A stretch of 34,593 nt of DNA from the NCBI GenBank assembly GCA_919902735.1, contig CAKKRM010000126.1, positions 1 through 34,593 on the forward strand, read 5' to 3'. The position numbers were made by a program, and so were the translations under genes. Shown here in pieces: positions 1 through 6,399 of the stretch (the stretch's first letter is position 1; each line of letters starts with the position of its first letter). This DNA comes from Anaerolineales bacterium (lineage in GTDB: Bacteria; Chloroflexota; Anaerolineae; Anaerolineales; Villigracilaceae). The notes beneath the pieces are model-generated. The model was not told the origin of the DNA, made no database searches, and worked only from the letters and a program-made list of their open reading frames with translations.

Positions 1-581
1 CGATCCGCGCGAGTTTGAAATATCACGGCGTGCCGATGGAGATCAAACACAAAGACCGCGTGCGCAAGCCGAAGATCGTGGTGATTTGCGATGTGAGCAC
101 GTCGATGCGTTTTTGCTCGGAGTTGATGCTGAGTTTTCTTTTTGCATTGCAAGGACAAGTGCGCAAGACCCATGCCTTCGCATTCATCGACCATCTTGAA
201 TCCATCTCGGAGGATTTCAGCGGAGCGAACGCGGACGAGGCAATCCAGTCCGTTTTGTGGCGCATGCCCAGCGGATATTACAACACCGATCTCGGCTACG
301 CTTTGAATAATTTCAACGATGATTACCTGGATACATTGAACAGCGGAACGACTCTCATCGTCGTTGGGGATGGACGCAACAACTACAATGATCCACGCCT
401 CGACATTTTCTCCAACATGTCCCGCCGCGCCACACGCACCATTTGGCTGAATCCTGAACCGCCGATCATGTGGCACGGCGACAGCGACATGCCGAAATAC
501 GCTCCGTTTTGCAGCAATGTGTTGAAGGTGAGTAATTTGCGGGAGCTGGCGGAGGCGGTGGATGAGTTGCTGGCAGGATAA
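1..581 (+). CDS. VWA domain protein, CoxE-like, 5' truncated by window edge
   Basis: The reading frame is open from base 3 to the TAA at 579-581, and the true start lies upstream of the window. The TTG at 15 is only the first possible start inside it. The visible part is the C-terminal VWA domain of a CoxE-like protein. It shows the metal-binding MIDAS motif DVSTSM early, then a hydrophobic strand with a VVGDGRNNY segment (the second acidic metal loop), and ends with HGDSDMPKYAP and a short helix. CoxE-like proteins usually work with a MoxR-type AAA+ ATPase in assembling or maturing protein complexes. No MoxR gene is visible here, but it could lie upstream. The last ~190 bases are repeated twice downstream, at 811-895 and 4096-4225. 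The VWA assignment is firm; the cellular role is not. Confidence 0.85.
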   Translation, partial: IRASLKYHGVPMEIKHKDRVRKPKIVVICDVSTSMRFCSELMLSFLFALQGQVRKTHAFAFIDHLESISEDFSGANADEAIQSVLWRMPSGYYNTDLGYALNNFNDDYLDTLNSGTTLIVVGDGRNNYNDPRLDIFSNMSRRATRTIWLNPEPPIMWHGDSDMPKYAPFCSNVLKVSNLRELAEAVDELLAG

Positions 582-603
582 GGTTTTGATGTAAAATTGA
601 ATT

Positions 604-720
604 ATGAATACTTTGCTGGCTGTTCAGCCCCCTTACCTGAACGAGGTAATAGAGAGGATCACGCGCAAGTTCAACCCTGTGCAAATCATCCTCTTTGGTT
701 CCTGGGCACGCACCCGACGT
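604..720 (+). pseudogene. Truncated MNT-type nucleotidyltransferase (antitoxin-like) start
   Basis: From the ATG at 604 the frame reads a helix (NEVIERITRKFNP) and then IILFGSWAR, the N-terminal signature of minimal nucleotidyltransferases (GSxARG motif). After about residue 39 the expected DSDxDLLV metal-binding strand is missing and the sequence turns into low-quality translation. The gene is therefore cut off inside the active site and cannot be functional. MNT proteins usually pair with HEPN toxins, and a HEPN-like tail follows immediately in another frame, so this looks like a deletion remnant of an MNT/HEPN module. The identification rests on one motif plus the context. Confidence 0.6.
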
Positions 721-804
721 GGTCGAATACGAAGCGCGCGATACCCTTCAATTGGCAGAGGCTGTGTTCGATGCCGTCAGGAAGAATTGGAAAAACAATT
801 TTAA
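706..804 (+). pseudogene. HEPN-like C-terminal remnant fused out of frame to the MNT fragment
   Basis: In the frame of base 2 (mod 3) the sequence reads PDVVEYEARDTLQLAEAVF and DAVRKNW. This matches the usual last helix of small HEPN proteins, where an EARDAL.LAE.V...V pattern closes the fold. The upstream part, including the catalytic RxxxxH, is absent. The junction with the MNT fragment falls around 703-720. The simplest reading is an internal deletion that joined the start of an MNT gene to the end of a HEPN gene. A short chance helix cannot be excluded, because only about 30 residues remain. Confidence 0.5.
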
Positions 805-807
805 CTT

Positions 808-895
808 GCGGCACGGTGATAGCGACCCACAGAAATACGCGCCACTTTGCAGCCATGTGCTGAAGGTGAGTAATTTGCGGGAGAACCACAAATAA
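808..895 (+). pseudogene. Second copy of the VWA gene 3' end
   Basis: Bases 811-883 align without gaps to 473-545 inside the VWA gene. By hand count about 62 of 73 positions match, and the last ~20 bases before the copy ends are identical. The translation HGDSDPQKYAPLCSHVLKVS mirrors HGDSDMPKYAPFCSNVLKVS of the parent. The copy keeps the parent frame and runs on to a TAA at 893-895, but has no start of its own. It directly follows the HEPN remnant. Confidence 0.85.
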
Positions 896-915
896 ATGAC
901 CCAAAGAAGAAACTT

Positions 916-1287
916 ATGACAAAAATCATGATCGTGGATGACGATATAGAAGCTACAACCATATTGGAAAGCCTGCTTAAGTTGGAAGGGTATGAACCAA
1001 CTTCGGTAAATGACAGTACGATTGCCGCTCAAAGAGCAAGTTTGATGCATCCAGATTTATTCCTGCTCGATTTAATGATGCCTGAGATCGACGGTTTCAA
1101 GTTGTGCAGGCTGCTTCGGACAGATCCAGAATTTGCCCACACGCCAATCATCATTGTCACCGCCCTGGCCGACCTGGATAGCAGGATTGTGGCCTATGGC
1201 GCTGGGGCAAGCGGTTACATTACAAAACCCTATCATCCTCATGAACTTGTAATAAAAATAAAAGAGCTTATTGCGCTAACCCAATAG
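916..1287 (+). CDS. Single-domain response regulator (CheY-like receiver)
   Basis: This 123-residue protein is one receiver domain and nothing else. It shows the acidic pocket D8-D9-D10, phospho-acceptor D52 in LLDLMMP, switch T82 and invariant K104 in TKP. There is no DNA-binding or enzymatic output domain, so it must act by protein contact or as a phosphorelay carrier. No histidine kinase is encoded in the window. It is closely related to the receivers at 5074 and 5546, sharing the I-VDDD start and T-T-LES patterns. The ribosome site is weak (AAGAAG, about 5 bases before the ATG). It precedes the ABC ATPase by 31 bp and may be co-transcribed with it. Confidence 0.93.
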   Translation: MTKIMIVDDDIEATTILESLLKLEGYEPTSVNDSTIAAQRASLMHPDLFLLDLMMPEIDGFKLCRLLRTDPEFAHTPIIIVTALADLDSRIVAYGAGASGYITKPYHPHELVIKIKELIALTQ

Positions 1288-1318
1288 GGTATAGCGCAAT
1301 ACTGCCAAAGGAGTCCCC

Positions 1319-1996
1319 ATGAGCATCCTGCACGCCACACAACTTAACAAAGAATATCAGATGGGGGAAGTCACCGTCCATGCCCTGCGGGGTGTGGACT
1401 TTGTCGTTAATAAAGGAGAGTTCATCGCGATTATGGGCGCATCGGGGTCGGGCAAATCCACCTTGCTGCACCTGCTCGGCGGGCTGGATTCACCGTCTGA
1501 TGGCGAGGTTATGCTGGCGGGAAAACGCCTCGCGCAACTCAACGATAACGACCTGACTATTATCCGCCGCCGTGAGATCGGATTCATCTTTCAGTTTTTC
1601 AACCTGCTGCCCACATTGAGCGCCGCGGAAAATATTGCGCTTCCGCTGTTAATTGACGGCAAACGCATCGGGGACTACGCCGCCAAAGTGGATGAAGTGC
1701 TGACGCTGGTGGGGTTGGCTGACCGCAAGGATCACCGTCCACACCAGCTTTCCGGCGGACAGCAGCAGCGCGTCGCTATCGCCCGCGCGCTGGTCACCGA
1801 CCCGGCCATCATCCTCGCGGATGAACCGACTGGGAATCTCGACTCCGCTTCGGGCGGGGAGATTCTCAAAATCCTGCGCCACGCCTGCGACGAAAAAGAG
1901 CAGACCATCATCATGGTCACGCACGATGAGCACGCCGCCAAATATGCGGATCGAATCGCGCGGTTGAAAGATGGCATGATTGACGCCCAGTCATGA
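1319..1996 (+). CDS. ABC transporter ATPase, MacB/LolD type
   Basis: The 225-residue ATPase has Walker [10 protein letters not shown] with K46, a Q-loop in [10 protein letters not shown], the signature LSGGQQQR, Walker [13 protein letters not shown] and a switch histidine in VTHDEH. Length and the ADEPTGNLD form are typical of the MacB/LolD/FtsE branch. This branch drives FtsX-type permeases in lipoprotein release, peptide export or cell-envelope mechanotransmission, and does not do classical uptake. AAAGGAG sits 7 bases before the ATG. Its TGA overlaps the ATG of the permease (ATGA at 1993-1996), so the two are translationally coupled and form one transporter. Confidence 0.95.
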   Translation: MSILHATQLNKEYQMGEVTVHALRGVDFVVNKGEFIAIMGASGSGKSTLLHLLGGLDSPSDGEVMLAGKRLAQLNDNDLTIIRRREIGFIFQFFNLLPTLSAAENIALPLLIDGKRIGDYAAKVDEVLTLVGLADRKDHRPHQLSGGQQQRVAIARALVTDPAIILADEPTGNLDSASGGEILKILRHACDEKEQTIIMVTHDEHAAKYADRIARLKDGMIDAQS

Positions 1997-4101
1997 AATC
2001 ACTCAATGAACTTGTCATCCGCAATCTTGACCAATCGCGCTCGCGAACTTTATTAACTGCGCTGTCTGTTTCCATCGGCGTCGCGACCATCACCGCGACG
2101 GGAGTCTTTGAATCGGGAATCAAAGCCAGCTGGGGCGGCGGCGAAGGTCCCGCTGGTTTCATTGTCAACATCACCGCGATCCTGTTCACTGGCGTGGGCG
2201 GAATGATCCTGCTTGCAGCGGGATTTCTCATTTTCAACGCTTTCGCCATGACCGTGACCCAGCGTCAGAAACAGATCGGCATGATGCGCGCGCTGGGCAT
2301 GACCCGCAAACAGGTGATGAGATTGATTCTGCTGGAGGCTCTCGCCACCGGCGGAATTGGAACAATCATTGGATTATTGCTTGGTCAGCCATTCGGACAG
2401 GCGATTTTGTCATCCATGAGTCAATTCGGGTTTGAAGCAGGGCGCGGTTCGCTTCGTTTGCAGGATGTCTTGCTGGCAATCTTTTTGGGAATGGGAATCA
2501 CGTTATTCGCATCGCTTGTTCCCGCGCGCCGCGCAGCATCCGTGTCGCCGATGACAGCCTTGAAGGAAACCGACGACGCAAAGCAGGTAACAAAAGTGGA
2601 ATTTCGGTCGCCAAGAACAATGGCAGGATTTATCGTTGGCATCCTTATCTGGGCATGGCTGTTGATTGCGCCGCCCGGCGAGTGGAGCGGCTATTACCCG
2701 CCTCTGGATCTGGTTCTCTTGCAGGTGGTGGGAATCATCTGGCTGTTCGCCGTTATTTTGCTTGCTCCTTACTTATTTCAAAAAGCCGCGGATTGGGTCA
2801 AGCCGTTTTTATGGAAATTCGGCGGAATCTCCGGGCGGCTTGCGGCGGATAACCTTCAGCGCAATCCCGCGCGATTGACATTGACCGCGCTTTCATTTGC
2901 GATTGGCATCAGCGTTCTGGTTGGCGCCGCGGGGTTGGTCAGTTTTCAAAACGATGTTCTGCTTGGCACGATCTCCAAAAACGCCTTGCAGGAAGCGGGC
3001 TGGCATATCTATGCCTTTGACCGTTCATCGGGCGTTGCGCAGTTGAGCTCCTTTGGCAACACCAGCGCGTCCGCGCTTGATCCCGCCGTGATCGAAGCGG
3101 CAGCCGAAATTGTCCGCGACCGCGCCGAGGTGGGAACGATCTACATGGTCAACGCGGCGGAGATCGGTTCGCCGACAACGGGCTTTCCATCTTTTCTATT
3201 AAACGAATCCGAAGTAAAACGTTTTCGCCGTCCCGAAGTTTTCAACCTACTCGAAGGCGACCGCGATGAAATGCTTCGTTTGTTGTTACAGCCTGGCTGC
3301 GCCTTGACCACATCGCCCGCTGTGGCAGCAAAATTCAAAGTGACGCAAGGCCATTCGATCTCAGTTACAGGCATTCATGGAAAAGTAGATTGCGTTGTTG
3401 CCGGAGTCGGTTCGTATGGCATCGTACCAGTTTCGTTGCTCAGCCCCGGCGCGCGCGATTTCTTTGTGCCTGAAGGCCGCACACCCGATACGTACGCCAT
3501 TCATCCACGCCCGGATACCGATCGCGCCGCGCTCGAAGCGGATATCTTCAAACTGGAAGAACGCTTCCCCGATAAAGCCTTCGTCTCCACCGCAGATCAG
3601 GAAGTGCGCGCAGTCACCGATACCAGCGACCAGTTGATGGTCATCTTCAACGGCATGTTGTTGCTGGCAATTGTGGGCGCGGCATTCGGAATGTTGAACA
3701 CAGTCATGGTCGGCATCCTCGAACGTCAAAAAGAGATCGGTCTTCTGCGCGCAGTGGGTTCGACGCGCGGTCAGATCATGAACATGCTGATTCTCGAATC
3801 CGTGTTGACAGGTATCTTCGGCGTGCTGTTGGGCGCAGTGATGGGATTCGGCTGGGCGGCAATTTCCGCACTCACAATAGGCGGCATCGCGTGGACTCTT
3901 CCCGATCTTGATTTGCGCGCGGCGGCCTGGGTAGTATTGACCCCAGCCTTCCTCAACGGCTGGTGGGCGTTCATCGCCGCACCGCTGATGGCGGGGTTGA
4001 TTGCGTATCCCGTTGCCCGTTCCGCTGTGCGCGGCTCGGCAGTGGATGCGCTTCAGCCCGAGCGGCGCGACATCATCAGCGCAAATCGAAGCGCACAATG
4101 A
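1993..4101 (+). CDS. FtsX-like ABC permease with a shortened first half
   Basis: This 702-residue membrane protein is a duplicated FtsX fold. The second half is complete: a membrane helix near 295-320, an extracytoplasmic domain of about 210 residues, then three helices starting at [18 protein letters not shown], with the conserved coupling segment [12 protein letters not shown]. The first half has the same [12 protein letters not shown] segment. However, its first helix (res. ~18-38) is joined to the next (res. ~58-85) by only about 20 residues rich in Gly, where a large ectodomain is normally found. This looks like an in-frame loss. The stop codon TGA (4099-4101) lies inside a copy of the VWA gene tail, so the original 3' end may also have been replaced. 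It pairs with the ATPase upstream. Confidence 0.9.
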   Translation: MKSLNELVIRNLDQSRSRTLLTALSVSIGVATITATGVFESGIKASWGGGEGPAGFIVNITAILFTGVGGMILLAAGFLIFNAFAMTVTQRQKQIGMMRALGMTRKQVMRLILLEALATGGIGTIIGLLLGQPFGQAILSSMSQFGFEAGRGSLRLQDVLLAIFLGMGITLFASLVPARRAASVSPMTALKETDDAKQVTKVEFRSPRTMAGFIVGILIWAWLLIAPPGEWSGYYPPLDLVLLQVVGIIWLFAVILLAPYLFQKAADWVKPFLWKFGGISGRLAADNLQRNPARLTLTALSFAIGISVLVGAAGLVSFQNDVLLGTISKNALQEAGWHIYAFDRSSGVAQLSSFGNTSASALDPAVIEAAAEIVRDRAEVGTIYMVNAAEIGSPTTGFPSFLLNESEVKRFRRPEVFNLLEGDRDEMLRLLLQPGCALTTSPAVAAKFKVTQGHSISVTGIHGKVDCVVAGVGSYGIVPVSLLSPGARDFFVPEGRTPDTYAIHPRPDTDRAALEADIFKLEERFPDKAFVSTADQEVRAVTDTSDQLMVIFNGMLLLAIVGAAFGMLNTVMVGILERQKEIGLLRAVGSTRGQIMNMLILESVLTGIFGVLLGAVMGFGWAAISALTIGGIAWTLPDLDLRAAAWVVLTPAFLNGWWAFIAAPLMAGLIAYPVARSAVRGSAVDALQPERRDIISANRSAQ

Positions 4102-4225
4102 TCCGCGCCTCACACGCCCATCGGGCTGAATCCTGAACCCAGGCATTCGTGTCACGCTGACGGTGACATGCCCAAATGCGCGCCGTTATGTGACAATAAG
4201 TTGAAGATCGTAATTTCAGTAAATC
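4096..4225 (+). pseudogene. Third, decayed copy of the VWA gene 3' end
   Basis: Bases 4096-4111 match 386-401 of the VWA gene at 15 of 16 positions. After a deletion of about 30 bases the similarity resumes (4112 onward against 432 onward), including an identical stretch GGCTGAATCCTGAACC, and continues to about 4225 with small gaps. In the parent frame it hits a stop after ten codons. It starts exactly at the end of the permease gene and donates its stop codon. Confidence 0.8.
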
Positions 4226-4239
4226 ACAGATTGAGCGGA

Positions 4240-4298
4240 ATGCAGGCTGTAGTCTGCAATTTTGCAGGGGCAAAGCAGACTGAAGTCCGCGCTCCGTA
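4240..4298. repeat. Intergenic GCAGACT-type repeat
   Basis: Two related units, GCAGGCTGTAGTCTGCA and GCAGACTGAAGTCCGCG, lie side by side. Each carries an imperfect AGTCTGC/GCAGACT symmetry. They resemble short dispersed repeats rather than a gene. Apart from the VWA remnant this is the only structure seen between 4102 and 4358. Confidence 0.4.
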
Positions 4299-4358
4299 GC
4301 AAATTCGTAATGTACTGAATTTAAGAACGGTTGGCGCAGGCAATTGATTCCGTATCAA

Positions 4359-4715
4359 TTACCAGCCCCTGTCCGAAGCGTACTTTTCGATCATGCGTTT
4401 AAATATTTCCGTATCATCATGCGAAAGCAAAGTCACCTCAAAACCGATGTTATGCGAATTCGGTTCGAACCTGTCTGGCTGGCACCATTTACTGCGGCCA
4501 TTAAAGACCATAAAGGTTTTGTTCGCAATGTCTGCGGTCAATTCCAGGCGCAGTTTATAACTCACATTCAACGGCAGGGGTTTCTCGCTATCCACCTGAA
4601 TCCCCACTGCGCTGATCTCCGTCAGATACCCGATAAGCTGAAGCGTGCTTGCGTCCACTACACGCATGTAATACGTAAACTTCCTGCGTTTATTCTTGCG
4701 TCGCTCCGGTTCCAA
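4359..4715 (-). CDS. PilZ domain protein
   Basis: A 118-residue PilZ domain. I choose the TTG at 4715 as start because AAAGGAG lies 7 bases before it and a good promoter overlaps the longer ATG start at 4817. The extra 34 N-terminal residues of that longer form also look like untranslated leader. The c-di-GMP motif RxxxR is present (R6 to R10 in ERRKNKRRK). The second motif reads E-I-S-A-V-G (E33 to G38), where families usually have Asp or Asn at the first position. A GFEV strand and a C-terminal helix complete the domain. It probably senses cyclic di-GMP and acts through a partner. It is transcribed opposite to all its neighbours. Confidence 0.82.
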   Translation of the reverse strand: MEPERRKNKRRKFTYYMRVVDASTLQLIGYLTEISAVGIQVDSEKPLPLNVSYKLRLELTADIANKTFMVFNGRSKWCQPDRFEPNSHNIGFEVTLLSHDDTEIFKRMIEKYASDRGW

Positions 4716-4789
4716 GAGAATGCTCCTTTCCAAACAACAATAAATCCCATACCCACGATCCGCTCCAAGCATTAAACAACACCTCTTAT

Positions 4790-4817
4790 AGTATATTCCC
4801 CATCGAAAAAATTTCAA
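4790..4817 (-). promoter_or_regulatory. Promoter of the PilZ gene
   Basis: Reading leftward, TTGAAA (4817-4812), a 16-base spacer and TATACT (4795-4790) form a good sigma-70-type promoter. It lies about 75 bases upstream of the TTG start. This promoter position supports the short PilZ start. Confidence 0.6.
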
Positions 4818-5073
4818 TGGGACTTAAGTTGCCCCTGCCTGAATATTCAGGTCCCGCCCACGCAGGCTCCCCCCGCCACAACGACAGCCGGGCTGAATCA
4901 ACAAAATCCGGCCTCATAAATGCGGGAATTCAGATTCGTATTAATTCCACGTACATTTCAAAATCAACTGGCACAAAGGGTATAATATATTTACATGAAG
5001 CCGATGATAATATGCGGAATAATTTTTAAACAAAAAGCTCAGACTCAATCCAATACACCCGTAGGAACATTTT
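4818..5073. other. Divergent intergenic region between PilZ and response regulator
   Basis: No gene is visible. It holds a perfect 14-base palindrome CCTGAATATTCAGG at 4838-4851. A TATAAT at 4981-4986 could be the -10 box for the rightward response regulator, but I see no convincing -35 box in front of it. Confidence 0.4.
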
Positions 5074-5436
5074 ATGGCAAAAATCCTGATTGTTGATGAC
5101 GACGAAAAAGTGACAACCCTCCTGGAGAGATTTTTATCCTCGAGAAGATACCAGGTCACCGCCATCAACGAGAGTTCGAAAGCAATCCATACCGCCCGAT
5201 CCCTGCACCCCGATCTTTTTATTTTGGATATCATGATGCCCCCTCCAGACGGGTTCACGCTCACTCAAATGCTGCGCGCCGACCCAGATTTTGCGCGCAC
5301 TCCAATTCTCATCATCACCGCGCTGGATAACAGCAACAGCAAGGCCGCCACCTTCGGCGCCGACGATTACCTGACAAAACCCTTCGACCTGGACGAATTA
5401 ATATCGAGAATCGAAGCCCTGCTACCCAATCAATGA
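5074..5436 (+). CDS. Single-domain response regulator (CheY-like receiver)
   Basis: A 120-residue stand-alone receiver with D8-D9-D10, phospho-acceptor D52 in FILDIMMPP, T82 in IIITAL and K102 in LTKPF. No output domain is attached. It is 109 bp from the next receiver and clearly paralogous to it and to the receiver at 916. With no kinase nearby, its input is unknown. Adaptor-type receivers of this kind often feed into chemotaxis-like, twitching or stress pathways, but nothing in the neighbourhood decides this. Confidence 0.93.
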   Translation: MAKILIVDDDEKVTTLLERFLSSRRYQVTAINESSKAIHTARSLHPDLFILDIMMPPPDGFTLTQMLRADPDFARTPILIITALDNSNSKAATFGADDYLTKPFDLDELISRIEALLPNQ

Positions 5437-5545
5437 GAACGCGAACTCTCTTATCATTACGCCTTCCAGTAGGACATCTGTTTCATTGATTTGAATCTTG
5501 TACAAAGTGAATGAAAATGGAGCTCACTTTATTTGGAGAAAGCTT

Positions 5546-5914
5546 ATGGCGAAAATACTAATTGTAGATGATGATATTCAGACCACCACCTTATTGGAAA
5601 GCTTGATCACCATGAACGGGCATCAACCCACCTCTGTCAACCTCAGCAGGAATGCCATCAAAGAGGCCAGCACACTCAGCCCAGACCTCATTCTGCTGGA
5701 CATCATGATGGAAGGCGTCAACGGCATTGAACTTTGCAAACTGATCAAGGCGGATTCCAGCTTGAAGAACGTTCCCGTCATCATGGTCTCGGCGTTGGAC
5801 GATCTCGGCAGCAAGAGGGATTCCTTCAACGCAGGCGCAGTGGATTTCATTACAAAACCCGTCCGTCCCCACGATTTTGCCCACAGAATTCAGGGCGCAC
5901 TCATCAACAAGTAA
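5546..5914 (+). CDS. Single-domain response regulator with altered DxxxP motif
   Basis: A 122-residue receiver. The ATG at 5546 is preferred over the upstream one at 5498 because GGAGAA lies 5 bases before it and the paralogues also begin with MAKIL-type residues. D8-D9-D10, D52, S82 in the switch strand and K104 in TKP are present. The residue four after the phospho-acceptor is Glu (LLDIMMEG) where Pro is almost universal, including in the two sister proteins. It probably still accepts phosphate. It may be co-transcribed with the receiver upstream. Confidence 0.92.
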   Translation: MAKILIVDDDIQTTTLLESLITMNGHQPTSVNLSRNAIKEASTLSPDLILLDIMMEGVNGIELCKLIKADSSLKNVPVIMVSALDDLGSKRDSFNAGAVDFITKPVRPHDFAHRIQGALINK

Positions 5915-6073
5915 CCTGGAACTCAACAGCCCCCGTTGGGCATCTGTTTTAATAGCAGAAATTCTATTGCGGCAAGGCAATCAGTTGCCATACATGAACA
6001 CGACTCGCCCCGAAAATAATCTTTCGCGGGCGGGTTTGTTTTTAATGACTCGCCTTACGCACCGCCCATGATT

Positions 6074-6134
6074 CCCTGAGCGATAGCGAAGGGTCTCTGA
6101 GACAGTCGTAGAGACCCTTCGCTATCGCTCAGGG
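6074..6134. repeat. Perfect 25-bp inverted repeat with 11-base loop
   Basis: The arms 6074-6098 and 6110-6134 are exact reverse complements and begin with CCCTGAGCGATAGCGAAGGG. There is no long U run after either arm, so it is more likely a dispersed palindromic repeat than a plain terminator, though it could stop transcription from the receiver genes. It is the strongest hairpin of the 485-base gene-free stretch 5915-6399. Confidence 0.85.
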
Positions 6135-6157
6135 CGACATGACCCTAAAACACGCAA

Positions 6158-6199
6158 ACTGCGTAAGGTGAATTAATGACTCGCCGTACGCAGTTTATT
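6158..6199. repeat. Inverted repeat AAACTGCGTA / TACGCAGTTT
   Basis: Ten perfect base pairs extend to about 14 of 16 around a short loop. The ACTCGCC.TACGCA segment at its right arm also occurs at 6049-6062 in direct orientation, so the unit is repeated within this intergenic region. Confidence 0.6.
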
Positions 6200-6215
6200 C
6201 AGTACCGCACACCTG

Positions 6216-6248
6216 CCCTGGTACGGCTTAAGCCGCACAGTGCCAGGG
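6216..6248. repeat. Small hairpin CCCTGG / CCAGGG with inner palindrome
   Basis: Arms 6216-6221 and 6243-6248 enclose the perfect palindrome CGGCTTAAGCCG (6224-6235). Its function is unknown and it has no coding potential. Confidence 0.45.
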
Positions 6249-6298
6249 AGATTTACCTTGCGTTTTGGGCGCTTCTTGGGTAAGCGCAACATAAATGC

Positions 6299-6322
6299 CT
6301 GTCCTGAGCCTGCCGAAGGGTT
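6299..6322. repeat. Dispersed repeat motif CTGTCCTGAGCCTGCCGAAGGG
   Basis: The motif around CCTGAGCCTGCCGAAGGG is an abundant short interspersed sequence in many environmental bacterial genomes (reverse complement CCCTTCGGCAGGCTCAGG). It carries no gene here. Confidence 0.5.
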
Positions 6323-6399
6323 GCAGTACCGAGATTCACACAACTATAGGGAACAAAATCCAGGTTCAGGCGTTTTGATAATATATGGAGGGTTCGCCC

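Noticed and set aside
3361-4155. 264-codon leftward open frame
   Set aside because: Antisense to the FtsX-like permease; its composition is unlike that of a protein.
4344-4775. 143-codon rightward open frame
   Set aside because: Opposite strand of the PilZ gene, whose motifs, promoter and ribosome site are clear.
6373-6384. TGATAAT as -10 box of the macroglobulin gene
   Set aside because: A start from it would fall within the ribosome site of the preferred start codon, and no -35 box is evident.
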